From assembly GCF_031457455.1 (NCBI RefSeq), contig NZ_JAVDWU010000011.1, forward strand, positions 1 to 64,000: a stretch of DNA of 64,000 nucleotides, written 5' to 3'. Made by a program: the position numbers and the translations under genes. This DNA is from Hydrogenophaga palleronii_A (GTDB lineage Bacteria; Pseudomonadota; Gammaproteobacteria; Burkholderiales; Burkholderiaceae_C). The notes below the pieces were generated by a model, which made no database searches, was not told the origin of the DNA, and worked only from the letters and a program-made list of their open reading frames with translations. Positions 1 through 16,335 of the stretch are shown in pieces (position 1 is the first letter of the stretch; the number at the start of each line of letters is the position of its first letter).

Positions 1-485
1 GCGGCGTCATCAAGGTCGGCGAAGAAATCGAGATCGTCGGCATTGCCGACACCCAGAAGACCACCTGCACCGGCGTGGAAATGTTCCGCAAGCTGTTGGA
101 CCAGGGCCAGGCGGGCGACAACGTGGGTATTCTGCTGCGCGGCACCAAGCGTGAAGACGTGCAGCGCGGCCAGGTGCTGTGCAAGCCCGGCTCCATCAAG
201 CCGCACACGCACTTCACCGGTGAGATCTACGTGCTGTCCAAGGACGAAGGTGGCCGTCACACGCCGTTCTTCAATAACTACCGCCCGCAGTTCTACTTCC
301 GCACCACCGACGTGACCGGTTCCATCGAGCTGCCAGAGGGCAAGGAAATGGTCATGCCGGGTGACAACGTGTCGATCACGGTCAAGCTGATCAACCCCAT
401 CGCCATGGAAGAGGGCCTGCGCTTCGCCATCCGCGAAGGTGGTCGTACCGTCGGCGCCGGCGTTGTGGCCAAGATCATTGCCTAA
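1..485 (+). CDS. tuf: Elongation factor Tu, C-terminal part (5' truncated by window edge)
   Basis: The first complete codon begins at base 3 and the reading frame runs about 160 residues to a TAA stop. EF-Tu is the GTPase that carries aminoacyl-tRNA to the ribosomal A site. Only beta-barrel domains 2 and 3 are visible: domain 2 ends around GDNVGILLRG and LCKPGSIKPHT, and domain 3 has the family segments FFNNYRPQFYFRTTDVTG and GGRTVGAGVV near the C-terminus. The GTPase domain lies outside the window. The position directly before tRNA-Trp, secE and nusG is the usual place of the tuf copy in Burkholderiales. The family assignment is essentially certain. Confidence 0.98.
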   Translation, partial: GVIKVGEEIEIVGIADTQKTTCTGVEMFRKLLDQGQAGDNVGILLRGTKREDVQRGQVLCKPGSIKPHTHFTGEIYVLSKDEGGRHTPFFNNYRPQFYFRTTDVTGSIELPEGKEMVMPGDNVSITVKLINPIAMEEGLRFAIREGGRTVGAGVVAKIIA

Positions 486-511
486 CTTCCCCGTAAGGGG
501 CACCAGCCAGT

Positions 512-587
512 AGGGGTATAGCTCAATTGGCAGAGCGTCGGTCTCCAAAACCGAAGGTTGTAGGTTCGATTCCTACTGCCCCTGCCA
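512..587 (+). tRNA. trpT: tRNA-Trp (anticodon CCA)
   Basis: A 76-nt cloverleaf. The acceptor strand AGGGGTA pairs with TGCCCCT, with one T-G wobble. The D arm is GCTCAATTGGCAGAGC, the anticodon loop CTCCAAA carries CCA, the T loop is TTCGATT, and the CCA end is encoded. It sits 26 bp after tuf and is probably cotranscribed with it. Confidence 0.97.
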
Positions 588-636
588 CCCAATGGGAACC
601 AAATCCGGTTTGATCTGGTCCTGTTTAGTGGTCAAC

Positions 637-713
637 AAGCCCACCGAAGTCGTCAAGACCTCTGGTGGGCTTGCGTGTCTCAAGGTTTTGCCTTTCTGAC
701 ACGTGTTTTTTTT
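637..713 (+). promoter_or_regulatory. Hairpin leader between tRNA-Trp and secE, possible terminator or attenuator
   Basis: A perfect 9-bp stem, AAGCCCACC (637-645) and GGTGGGCTT (664-672) with an 18-nt loop, is followed by a weak GTGTC/GACAC stem (675-702) and eight T residues (706-713). The arrangement would suit partial termination of the tuf-tRNA transcript before secE-nusG. The first stem has no T tract directly behind it and the second stem is short, so efficiency cannot be judged from sequence. Confidence 0.4.
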
Positions 714-726
714 GTAATGAGACCTT

Positions 727-1107
727 ATGGCCACTTCTGAAGTTGAAACAGTCCACTCCGGCGCAGACAAGGCGAAGCTGGGTGTGGCCGTCCTGTTGCT
801 GGCGGGGGCATTCGTTGCCTACTTCATGCTGGCCCCGCAGGGTGGTTACGCTCAATGGGGTGGTTTGCTGGTGGGGCTGGCGGCGGCGATTGCTGTCTTC
901 CTTTCTTCGGAATCGGGTCGTCAGTTGCTTGCTTTTGGTCGCGATTCCTGGCGGGAAGTCAAGAAAGTGGTCTGGCCCGCCCGCAAGGAGGCGATCCAGA
1001 TGACGGCGTACGTGTTTGCGTTCGTGTTTGTCATGGGCTTGTTCCTGTGGCTGACCGACAAGACCGTCGAGTGGGTTTTTTACGATCTGATTCTGGGTTG
1101 GAGATAA
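727..1107 (+). CDS. secE: Preprotein translocase subunit SecE
   Basis: 126 residues. SecE is the small essential clamp subunit of the SecYEG channel in the inner membrane. Three hydrophobic stretches are visible (about residues 18-36, 43-60 and 90-112), the long proteobacterial form. The family signature WREVKKVVWPARKEA, the amphipathic helix before the last membrane span, is intact. The gene ends 2 bp before the nusG start codon, as in the usual secE-nusG operon. The ATG follows a T-rich leader with no strong Shine-Dalgarno sequence, but nothing suitable lies elsewhere. Confidence 0.97.
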   Translation: MATSEVETVHSGADKAKLGVAVLLLAGAFVAYFMLAPQGGYAQWGGLLVGLAAAIAVFLSSESGRQLLAFGRDSWREVKKVVWPARKEAIQMTAYVFAFVFVMGLFLWLTDKTVEWVFYDLILGWR

Positions 1108-1109
1108 GC

Positions 1110-1685
1110 ATGAGTGATCAGAGCAGCCCGGTGACCGACGGTGTGGCAGCTGAAGGCATGCGTTGGTATGTGGTTCATGCCTATTCGGGCATGGAAAAGG
1201 CAGCCGAGCGCAATATCGTCGAACGCATCAACCGTGCCGGCATGCAGGACAAGTTTGGCCGCATTCTTGTGCCCACTGAAGAAGTGGTTGAAGTCAAGAA
1301 CGGTCAGAAGCGCACCACCGAGCGCAAGTTTTTCCCTGGCTATGTGCTGGTGGAAATGGTGATGGATGACGACACCTGGCACTTGGTCAAGCACACCAAC
1401 AAGGTGACGGGTTTTGTCGGCGGTGCAAAGAACCGTCCGGCGCCCATTTCTGAAGAAGACGTTCAGAAGATCGTTGACCAGATGCAGGAAGGTACCGACA
1501 AGCCGCGTCACAAGGTGGAATTTGTGGTGGGCGAGTACGTTCGTGTCAAGGAAGGCCCTTTCACCGACTTCAATGGCACGGTGGAAGAAGTCAACTACGA
1601 GAAGAACAAGATGCGCGTGTCGGTGACCATCTTCGGTCGTGCCACGCCCGTCGAACTCGAGTTCAGCCAGGTCGAAAAGACCTGA
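1110..1685 (+). CDS. nusG: Transcription termination/antitermination factor NusG
   Basis: 191 residues from the ATG at 1110. NusG binds the beta' clamp of RNA polymerase to promote processivity, couples transcription to the ribosome through S10, and works with Rho. The N-terminal NGN domain starts at MRWYVVHAYSGMEKAAERNI (about residue 17). The C-terminal KOW domain has VRVKEGPFTDFNGTVEEVN. Longer upstream reading in this frame runs back through secE and is not credible. The start is preceded by GGAGATAAGC, a usable ribosome-binding site formed by the end of secE. Confidence 0.97.
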   Translation: MSDQSSPVTDGVAAEGMRWYVVHAYSGMEKAAERNIVERINRAGMQDKFGRILVPTEEVVEVKNGQKRTTERKFFPGYVLVEMVMDDDTWHLVKHTNKVTGFVGGAKNRPAPISEEDVQKIVDQMQEGTDKPRHKVEFVVGEYVRVKEGPFTDFNGTVEEVNYEKNKMRVSVTIFGRATPVELEFSQVEKT

Positions 1686-1799
1686 GATTTTCAGGTGCCG
1701 GCGGGTCGACCCGACGCCGATGCCCTTGTTTCATTCGGGTCCCCAATCGCGAGGAGGTCGTTTTAGATGACGGCCGATTGCACTCGCAGGAGCTAAAAA

Positions 1800-2231
1800 A
1801 TGGCGAAAAAAATCGTCGGCTTCATCAAGCTGCAAGTGCCAGCTGGTAAGGCCAACCCCTCTCCCCCGATCGGTCCGGCGCTGGGTCAGCGCGGCCTGAA
1901 CATCATGGAGTTCTGCAAGGCGTTCAACGCCCAGACCCAGGGCGTCGAGCCCGGTCTGCCGCTGCCCGTGGTGATCACGGCATTTGCGGACAAGAGCTTC
2001 ACCTTCATCATCAAGACGCCGCCTGCGACGACCTTGATCAAGAAGGCCATCAAGCTGGACAAGGGCTCCCCGGTGCCCAACAAGCAGAAGGTCGGCAAGA
2101 TCACCCGCGCTCAGCTGGAAGAAATCGCCAAGACCAAGATGAAAGACATGACCGCTGCCGACGTGGACGCCGCTGTGCGCACCATCGCCGGTTCGGCCCG
2201 CTCGATGGGCGTGATTGTGGAGGGCGTGTGA
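1800..2231 (+). CDS. rplK: 50S ribosomal protein L11
   Basis: 143 residues, the standard length. L11 binds the GTPase-associated region of 23S rRNA and takes part in EF-G function and the stringent response. The N-terminal domain has the proline-rich hinge PSPPIGPALGQRGLNIMEFC, and the C-terminal rRNA-binding domain ends in TAGSARSMGVIVEG-like residues typical of the family. A Shine-Dalgarno GCAGGAGC lies 7-9 bp upstream. It is separated from rplA by one base, the usual translationally coupled L11-L1 pair. Confidence 0.98.
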   Translation: MAKKIVGFIKLQVPAGKANPSPPIGPALGQRGLNIMEFCKAFNAQTQGVEPGLPLPVVITAFADKSFTFIIKTPPATTLIKKAIKLDKGSPVPNKQKVGKITRAQLEEIAKTKMKDMTAADVDAAVRTIAGSARSMGVIVEGV

Positions 2232-2232
2232 C

Positions 2233-2928
2233 ATGGCCAAGCTGACCAAGAAACAAAAAGCCTTCGAAGGCAAGGTCGACAGCAACAAGCTGTACCCGCT
2301 GACCGACGCACTGGCCATCATCAAGGAGTGTGCGAACGCCAAGTTCGACGAGTCCATCGATGTGGCCATTCAGTTGGGCGTGGACGCCAAGAAGTCTGAT
2401 CAGGTGGTGCGTGGTGCCGTCGTGATGCCCAACGGCACCGGCAAGACCAAGCGCGTGGCCGTGTTCGCTCAGGGTGCCAAGGCCGAAGAAGCCAAGGCCG
2501 CCGGTGCCGACATCGTCGGCATGGACGACCTCGCTGCCGACATCAAGGCCGGCAACATGCCTTTTGACGTGGTGATCGCCTCGCCGGACGCCATGCGCGT
2601 TGTGGGTACCCTGGGCCAGATCCTGGGTCCCCGTGGCCTGATGCCCAACCCCAAGGTTGGCACCGTGACCCCTGACGTGGCCACCGCCGTGAAAAACGCC
2701 AAGGCAGGTCAGGTTCAGTTCCGCGTCGACAAGGCCGGCATCGTGCATGGCACGATCGGCCGCCGTTCGTTTGACGCTGACAAGCTGCAAGGCAACCTGG
2801 TTGCGCTGATCGAAGCCCTGAACAAGGCCAAGCCTGCCACCAGCAAGGGTCAGTACCTGCGCAAGGTGGCCGTGTCGTCGACGATGGGTGTGGGCGTGCG
2901 CGTCGACACGCAATCCATCTCGGCGTGA
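2233..2928 (+). CDS. rplA: 50S ribosomal protein L1
   Basis: 231 residues from the ATG at 2233, one base after the rplK stop. An in-frame start 18 bp upstream lies inside rplK and would add six unconserved residues, so MAKLTKKQK is preferred. L1 forms the mobile stalk that handles the E-site tRNA, and in known systems represses the rplKA mRNA. The family segments VVMPNGTGK, LGQILGPRGLMPNPKVGTVT and TMGVGVRVD are visible. Confidence 0.98.
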   Translation: MAKLTKKQKAFEGKVDSNKLYPLTDALAIIKECANAKFDESIDVAIQLGVDAKKSDQVVRGAVVMPNGTGKTKRVAVFAQGAKAEEAKAAGADIVGMDDLAADIKAGNMPFDVVIASPDAMRVVGTLGQILGPRGLMPNPKVGTVTPDVATAVKNAKAGQVQFRVDKAGIVHGTIGRRSFDADKLQGNLVALIEALNKAKPATSKGQYLRKVAVSSTMGVGVRVDTQSISA

Positions 2929-3195
2929 TCGCTGGCTGGTAGCGAAAAGAATTCGGGAGGCTTCGGCCGCCCGGGTGTGGTGGGTCCAGTGGCTTGGCAG
3001 CAATGCCAGCCGGTGGGGCCATCCAAGACCGTTGGTGTCGTTCAAAACCCTTTGGGGCAGCGATCGACTTAATTGTGAAAAGCCAACGCAGATGGCGATC
3101 CCGCTGCAGATGGAACGAGTTCCGGAAGACAGTTGGTCGCTGCAATGAGGCGTGCCCCAGGTCCAAGGACCGAAGGCACATTTAAGGAGTAGACC
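2929..3195 (+). promoter_or_regulatory. L10-type leader of the rplJL operon
   Basis: A 267-nt non-coding stretch between rplA and rplJ, in the place where bacteria carry the rplJ leader bound by the L10(L12)4 complex for autogenous control. It ends in AAGGAGT seven or so bases before the rplJ start. A fold cannot be confirmed by eye, so the leader assignment rests on position and length. A promoter for rplJL-rpoBC may also lie here. Confidence 0.6.
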
Positions 3196-3723
3196 TTGAG
3201 TCTGAATCGCAGTGAGAAAGAAGCGGTCATTTCCGAAGTGACCAGCCTCGCCGCTAAAGCTCAAACGCTCGTGATGGCGGAATACCGTGGCATCACGGTC
3301 GCGAACATGGACAAACTGCGCGTCAATGCCCGCAGCAACGGTGTGAGCCTGAGTGTGTTGAAAAACACCCTGGCCCGCCGTGCGGTGGCTGGCAGCACGT
3401 TTGAAGTGGCCGCAGACCAGATGACCGGTCCGCTGATCTATGGCTTCTCTGAAGACGCCGTGGCCGCCGCGAAGGTGGTCGCCGAGTTCGCGAAGACCAA
3501 CGACAAGTTGGTGATTCGCGCTGGCGTGTACGGAGGCAAAGTCCTGGATGTCGAGGGCGTGAAGCAACTCGCCAGCATTCCTTCGAAGGAAGTGCTGCTG
3601 GCCCAGTTGTGTGGCTTGCTGATGTCGCCCATGTCGCGTACGGCCGTTGTGCTGGGCGCGCTGGCGGCGAAAAAAGGCGAAGGCGCTGCCGCACCGGCAG
3701 CCGAGGAAGCCGCCGCAGCCTGA
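3196..3723 (+). CDS. rplJ: 50S ribosomal protein L10 (TTG start)
   Basis: 175 residues. L10 anchors the L7/L12 dimers to 23S rRNA at the ribosomal stalk base. The start codon is TTG, directly behind TTTAAGGAGT, giving LSLNRSEKEAVISEV, the conserved N-terminus of the betaproteobacterial protein. No ATG or GTG is better placed. The N-terminal RNA-binding domain (YRGITVANMDKLR, NTLARRAV) is followed by the C-terminal helix for L12 binding and an alanine-rich tail. The rare start codon may belong to the translational control of the operon. Confidence 0.97.
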   Translation: MSLNRSEKEAVISEVTSLAAKAQTLVMAEYRGITVANMDKLRVNARSNGVSLSVLKNTLARRAVAGSTFEVAADQMTGPLIYGFSEDAVAAAKVVAEFAKTNDKLVIRAGVYGGKVLDVEGVKQLASIPSKEVLLAQLCGLLMSPMSRTAVVLGALAAKKGEGAAAPAAEEAAAA

Positions 3724-3764
3724 AGGCGCGGTGGATTCGTTTAACCAATTGTTAGGAAATCAAA

Positions 3765-4142
3765 ATGGCATTCGATAAAGACGCATTTCTGACCTCGCTG
3801 GACAGCATGACGGTCATGGAACTCAACGACCTGGTGAAAGCCATCGAAGAGAAGTTTGGTGTGAGCGCTGCCGCCATGGCCGCCCCTGCCGCTGGTGGCG
3901 GTGGTGGTGCAGCCGCTGCTGCAGAAGAGAAGACCGAGTTCAACGTCGTGCTGCAAGAAGCCGGCGCCAACAAGGTGTCCGTCATCAAGGCCGTGCGCGA
4001 AATCACCGGCCTGGGTCTGAAGGAAGCCAAGGACCTGGTCGATGGCGCACCGAAGAACGTCAAGGAAGGCATTGCCAAGGCCGACGCCGAAGCTGCTGTG
4101 AAGAAGCTGGTGGAAGCCGGCGCCAAGGCCGAACTGAAGTAA
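3765..4142 (+). CDS. rplL: 50S ribosomal protein L7/L12
   Basis: 125 residues. It is the multi-copy acidic stalk protein that recruits translational GTPases. The N-terminal dimerisation helix (LTSLDSMTVMELNDLVKAIEE) is followed by an Ala/Gly hinge (about residues 35-52) and the C-terminal factor-binding domain with KVSVIKAVREITGLGLKEAK. The Shine-Dalgarno is TTAGGAAATC. It lies 41 bp after rplJ. Confidence 0.98.
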   Translation: MAFDKDAFLTSLDSMTVMELNDLVKAIEEKFGVSAAAMAAPAAGGGGGAAAAAEEKTEFNVVLQEAGANKVSVIKAVREITGLGLKEAKDLVDGAPKNVKEGIAKADAEAAVKKLVEAGAKAELK

Positions 4143-4158
4143 TTCAGCGCCTTTTCCG

Positions 4159-4190
4159 AGGCTGGAGTGCCCCAAAAGGGCCTCCAGCCT
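4159..4190 (+). terminator. Attenuator-type hairpin between rplL and rpoB
   Basis: AGGCTGGAG (4159-4167) pairs perfectly with CTCCAGCCT (4182-4190). A bulged T and an inner GCCC/GGGC stem close a small loop. It is followed only by the weak tract TTCTGTGCTTT, so partial termination or RNA processing is more likely than full termination. A partial terminator at this place is known in the E. coli rpl-rpo operon, where it lowers rpoBC expression relative to the ribosomal protein genes. Confidence 0.6.
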
Positions 4191-4400
4191 TCTGTGCTTT
4201 CAGAGCGCACCCACAAGCCTGGTCGCCGACCCCGTTTGTGAGTGTCTTCTGACCCCGACTGCAGAAGACGACTTGGTTCGGGCCTGTGTGCAACGCACAG
4301 GCCGTCCGCCAATGGTTGGTAGAGGCCAGCCACCAAGAAAAGCCCCTGGCGTTTGACGCGTCAGGCGGGCAAGACAGTCGCCGCAGAGCTCGGAGATTTC

Positions 4401-8525
<4,125 letters not shown>

Positions 8526-8605
8526 CCCCCCTGCGCCGCTTCGCGGCTTCCCCCCAGGGGGACAACACCTGCGGCCCGGCCAAGCCGGTTCCGCGGTGTT
8601 CTTGG
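8526..8605 (+). repeat. Dispersed intergenic palindromic repeat, copy A (rpoB-rpoC spacer)
   Basis: The spacer contains GCGCCGCTTCGCGGC, then a C-run/G-run stem (CCCCCC AGGGGG), then a second stem around CACCTGCGG and CCGCGGTG with inner GGCCCGGCCAAGCCGG. The same three-part layout recurs at 13727-13825 and, inverted, twice at 51535-51770. It is non-coding and lies between two cotranscribed genes, so the stems would be part of the rpoBC mRNA. Confidence 0.65.
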
Positions 8606-8655
8606 TCAAGTCACTGCTCTCCTAACGTTGTCTCAAGTATTTAAGGAAGTTCGAT

Positions 8656-12888
<4,233 letters not shown>

Positions 12889-12940
12889 GCTCGCGCAAAG
12901 CGGTACACGCTGAAGCGGCCCGGTGCCGCCTGAGCCATGA

Positions 12941-12972
12941 ACGCCCCCGACCGTCAGGTCGGGGGCGTTTTT
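12941..12972 (+). terminator. Rho-independent terminator of the rpoBC operon
   Basis: A perfect 12-bp GC-rich stem, ACGCCCCCGACC (12941-12952) and GGTCGGGGGCGT (12957-12968), with loop GTCA, is followed directly by a T tract. It is placed 53 bp after the rpoC stop. Confidence 0.93.
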
Positions 12973-13116
12973 CTTGGTGATTGTTCACCCGGTCCCTTCG
13001 GGCCTTCGAAGGGGCTGGGGTATATTGCCTTCGATACCAACAGATTTTGTTACAGGTGAGGCGGTGTGGGTCGCTGATCCACCAACGGGTCGTTCCAAAT
13101 TGAAGGAGTGAAAGAC

Positions 13117-13710
13117 ATGACGGTCACGCTGTGGGTCTTGCTGGCTGTGGCACTGGGGGTTTTCTTCTGGGCGGTGGGTGCCTACAACCGGTTGGTGCGA
13201 CTGAAGAATGCCATCGCCAACGCTTTCGGGCAGATCGATGTGCAGCTCAAACGCCGCTATGACCTGATTCCCAACCTGGTGGAGGTGGCGCGCAAATACC
13301 TGGCGCATGAAGCCAGCACGCTCGAGGCGGTGATTGCCGCGCGCAACCAGGCCAAGTCGGCCGAACAGACCGCTGCCGGCAGCCCGCTGAATGCGGGTGC
13401 ACTGGGTGCGCTGGCCGGTGCCGAACAGATGCTGGGGGGCGCCCTGGGGCGCTTGTTCGCCGTGGTGGAAGCCTACCCGGACCTCAAGGCCGACCAGAAC
13501 ATGCGCGAGCTGAGCGAAGAATTGGCCAGCACCGAGAACCGTATCGGCTTTGCGCGCCAGGCCTACAACGACCATGTGCTTGAATTCAACGACGCCGCAG
13601 CCCAGTTCCCGACCCTGGTCGTCGCCCGCCTGTTTGGTTTCCTGCCCCAGAGCATGCTGGAGTCCACCACCAGCGAGGTCGAGCGTCAGGCCGTCCGCAT
13701 CGAAATCTGA
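13117..13710 (+). CDS. lemA: LemA family membrane protein
   Basis: 197 residues from the ATG at 13117, with the Shine-Dalgarno AAGGAG nine bases upstream; an earlier in-frame GTG at 13108 overlaps that site. One N-terminal membrane helix (about residues 3-22) is followed by the conserved YNRLVRLKNAIANAFGQIDVQLKRRYDLIPNLV and a helical domain ending in YNDHVLEFNDAAAQFP, both hallmarks of LemA. The molecular role is not settled. LemA genes commonly neighbour M48 membrane peptidases, as here. A repeat element separates the two genes. Confidence 0.93.
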   Translation: MTVTLWVLLAVALGVFFWAVGAYNRLVRLKNAIANAFGQIDVQLKRRYDLIPNLVEVARKYLAHEASTLEAVIAARNQAKSAEQTAAGSPLNAGALGALAGAEQMLGGALGRLFAVVEAYPDLKADQNMRELSEELASTENRIGFARQAYNDHVLEFNDAAAQFPTLVVARLFGFLPQSMLESTTSEVERQAVRIEI

Positions 13711-13726
13711 TGCGCAAAATGAAGCA

Positions 13727-13825
13727 CCCCCCGCGTCGCCGTTGGCGCCACCCCCCTGAAGGGGGGCGACACCTGAGGCCCGGCAGAGCCGGTTCCTCGG
13801 TGTCTCTGGGTTGGCGCTGCTTCGC
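13727..13825 (+). repeat. Dispersed intergenic palindromic repeat, copy B (lemA-M48 spacer)
   Basis: It contains ACCCCCCTGAAGGGGGGC, then a second stem CACCTGAGG and CCTCGGTG enclosing GCCCGGCAGAGCCGG. This matches the two-stem layout of copy A at 8526-8605. It has no coding potential and fills most of the spacer. Confidence 0.6.
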
Positions 13826-13851
13826 GCGCTGCGGGTCGGCAGAACGCTGAC

Positions 13852-14928
13852 ATGCGCTTTTTCGAGTTCCAGCGAGACGCACGCGGACAAACCCGCAAGC
13901 TGGTGCTCGCGTTTGCCGTCACCGTGGCGCTGCTCGTGGTGGCCGTGAACGCGGCATTGGCGCTTGCCTGGGGGTTGACCTGGGGGTTCTGGGTGCCTGG
14001 AGAGATGCACTATCCCCGCCACTACTTTGCGGTGAACACGGGGGTGACCTTGTTGTTCGTGCTGGGCGGTTGGTGGGTCGAGACCTCCCGTCTGGCTGGC
14101 AACGGTGGCGTGCGTCTGGCGGAACAGATGGGGGCGCGGCTGGCACAACCATCGGGCGACTTCGATGAAAAACGCTTCGCCAACATCGTCGATGAGATGA
14201 GCATTTCGTCCGGCATGAAGCGGCCCACCGCCATGGTGGTTCCGCGCGACGACGGCATCAATGCCTTTGCCACCGGGTGGGACGAGAACGATGCGGTGGT
14301 GGCCGTCACGCGGGGCGCGCTGGACAACCTCAATCGCGAAGAGTTGCAGGGCCTGGTGGCGCACGAATTCAGCCACATCGGCGAAGGCGATACCCGGCTC
14401 AACATGCGTCTGGCGGGCATGGTGTTCGGACTGGAGATGCTGTATCGCATGGGCCAGACCTTGTTCGAGCCCGACACGCGCGACCGCCGCATGGCCGCTG
14501 CGCTGATCGGCCTGGCCATCATGTGCGCAGGCTGGCTGGGCTGGGTGGCGGGGCATGCCCTGCAGGCCGCCGTGTCCAGACAGCGCGAGTACCTGGCCGA
14601 CGCACGCGCCGTGCAATGGACCCGCAGCCGGGATGGCCTGGGTGGCGTGCTGCGCAAGGTGCTCAGCCAGCAGCGGGCAGGGGTGGTCTCGCGCCCCGTG
14701 GGATCGGTGGTTCAGCACATGCTGCTGGTGGCCAACGAAGCCGGTTCGGTCGCGCACTGGCTGGATTCGCATCCGACGCTGGACCAGCGTATCCGGCGCA
14801 TCTACGGGCGCAGCATGGGGCCATTGCCTCTGGGTCGATCAGAAGAGCCACCGGTTCAAACTGCGCCGGCCCCCAAAGAAAGAAGCACCGATGCCGGCGA
14901 CAAATCCCCTGACTGGACGCTGATTTGA
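13852..14928 (+). CDS. M48 family zinc metallopeptidase, membrane-bound
   Basis: 358 residues. The catalytic HEFSHI (zinc-binding HExxH) is at about residue 170, and the third ligand region REYLADARAVQ follows at about 245. Two membrane spans lie at the N-terminus (about residues 18-42 and 60-76) and another pair near 214-236, as in HtpX/YggG-like proteins. It probably acts on misfolded membrane or periplasmic-face proteins, by analogy with HtpX. It differs from classical HtpX in its N-terminal region, so the gene symbol is withheld. The last four bases overlap the rsmB start. Confidence 0.9.
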   Translation: MRFFEFQRDARGQTRKLVLAFAVTVALLVVAVNAALALAWGLTWGFWVPGEMHYPRHYFAVNTGVTLLFVLGGWWVETSRLAGNGGVRLAEQMGARLAQPSGDFDEKRFANIVDEMSISSGMKRPTAMVVPRDDGINAFATGWDENDAVVAVTRGALDNLNREELQGLVAHEFSHIGEGDTRLNMRLAGMVFGLEMLYRMGQTLFEPDTRDRRMAAALIGLAIMCAGWLGWVAGHALQAAVSRQREYLADARAVQWTRSRDGLGGVLRKVLSQQRAGVVSRPVGSVVQHMLLVANEAGSVAHWLDSHPTLDQRIRRIYGRSMGPLPLGRSEEPPVQTAPAPKERSTDAGDKSPDWTLI

Positions 14929-16313
14929 GCAAGTCCGCACATCGACTCACCCCAGGCGCCCCGCCATCCGATTCATCCCCCAGTCTCGCGACCCAGCTGA
15001 GGCAGGCGGCGCGCTGTGTGCAGGCCGTCGAGCAGGGGCAATCCCTTGCCGATGTGCTTCCTCAGGTGCCCTCGCACCTGCGGCCTGGCGTTCAGGCCTT
15101 GACCTTCCACGCATTGCGGCAGTTGGGCACCACCCGCGCGCTGCTTGCCTGCCTGGTGCAGCGCAAACCCGACCCAGCGGTCCAGGCGTTGTTGTGCTCT
15201 GCGCTGTCGCTGCTGCTGACCGACGCTGACAACCCATCTCGTACGGTCGATCCAGATGCGCCCAGGTATTCCGCCCACACGGTCGTGAACCAGGTGGTGG
15301 AAGCCGCCAAGGCCGACCGAGGATTGCAGCGGCAGGGTGCGTTCATCAATGCCTGTCTGCGACGTTTTCTGAGAGAGCGTGAGGCATTGCTGGTGCACGT
15401 GGCCGAACAGCCGCAGGCACGCTGGAACCACCCGCTCTGGTGGATTGAGCGTGTGCAGCGCGATCACCCGGACCATTGGCAAGCCATTCTGGAAGCCAAC
15501 AACCGACCTGGCCCGATGGCGCTTCGCGTGAACCGCCAAAAAACCGACCGGCAGGCCTACGCTGGCTCACTCGCTACCGCTGGCATTGCCGCCATGCCCT
15601 TCGGCGACGATGGTCTGGAGCTCCGCGTGCCACACCCAGTGGAGCAACTGCCGGGGTTTGACCAGGGTCTTTGTTCGGTGCAGGACGCTGCCGCCCAGAT
15701 GGCTGCAGGCTTGCTGCTGGAGGGCCGGGACTGGGCACCCGCCGATCGGGTGCTGGATGCGTGCGCTGCACCGGGCGGCAAGACCGCGCATGTGTTGGAG
15801 CTGGCCGACGTCCAGATGCTGGCGCTCGATCTGGACCCGAAGCGCTGTGAACGTATCCACCAGAACCTGGATCGCCTGGGGCTTGCGGCCCAGGTGCTCA
15901 GCGCCGATGCCGCCCAGGCGGCGCAGTGGTGGGATGGCAAGCCCTTTGACGCGATCCTGCTGGATGCGCCGTGTACCGCCTCGGGAATCGTGCGGCGCCA
16001 TCCGGATGTGCGCTGGTTGCGCAGGGCCACAGATGTCGAACAACTGGCGCGCACCCAGCGAAACCTGCTCGACGCCCTGTGGCCGCTGCTCAAACCGGGG
16101 GGGCGTCTGGTCTATGCCACCTGCTCGGTTTTCAGGGCCGAAGGTCAGGATCAGGTGCAGGCGTTCCTTGAGCGCCACACCGACGCCGTGCTTTGCCCTT
16201 CACCAGGCCATTTGCTCCCGGGCGATGCGTCTGCCGCCGAAGAGTTCAACGACAATCATTCGGGTGGACATGACGGATTCTTCTACGCCCGTTTCGACAA
16301 GGCCTCGCATTGA
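14925..16313 (+). CDS. rsmB: 16S rRNA (cytosine-967-C5)-methyltransferase RsmB
   Basis: 462 residues from a TTG that overlaps the stop of the preceding peptidase gene; the exact start is uncertain by some residues. The N-terminal NusB-like RNA-binding domain is followed by a SAM-dependent domain with motif I DACAAPGGK (from residue 278), DAPCTASG (from 347, PC motif) and YATCSV (from 397, with the catalytic TC cysteine at 400). The two cysteines are the signature of RNA m5C methyltransferases. Downstream genes follow closely, in an order often seen in Burkholderiales (rsmB, DUF4390, ntrY-like). Confidence 0.95.
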   Translation: MSKSAHRLTPGAPPSDSSPSLATQLRQAARCVQAVEQGQSLADVLPQVPSHLRPGVQALTFHALRQLGTTRALLACLVQRKPDPAVQALLCSALSLLLTDADNPSRTVDPDAPRYSAHTVVNQVVEAAKADRGLQRQGAFINACLRRFLREREALLVHVAEQPQARWNHPLWWIERVQRDHPDHWQAILEANNRPGPMALRVNRQKTDRQAYAGSLATAGIAAMPFGDDGLELRVPHPVEQLPGFDQGLCSVQDAAAQMAAGLLLEGRDWAPADRVLDACAAPGGKTAHVLELADVQMLALDLDPKRCERIHQNLDRLGLAAQVLSADAAQAAQWWDGKPFDAILLDAPCTASGIVRRHPDVRWLRRATDVEQLARTQRNLLDALWPLLKPGGRLVYATCSVFRAEGQDQVQAFLERHTDAVLCPSPGHLLPGDASAAEEFNDNHSGGHDGFFYARFDKASH

Positions 16314-16335
16314 ATCGGGGGGCTGGAAGGTGCCT

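Noticed and set aside
2101..3567. 488-codon minus-strand frame across rplA and rplJ
   Set aside because: Overlaps two ribosomal protein genes and the L10 leader; composition is that of an antisense frame.
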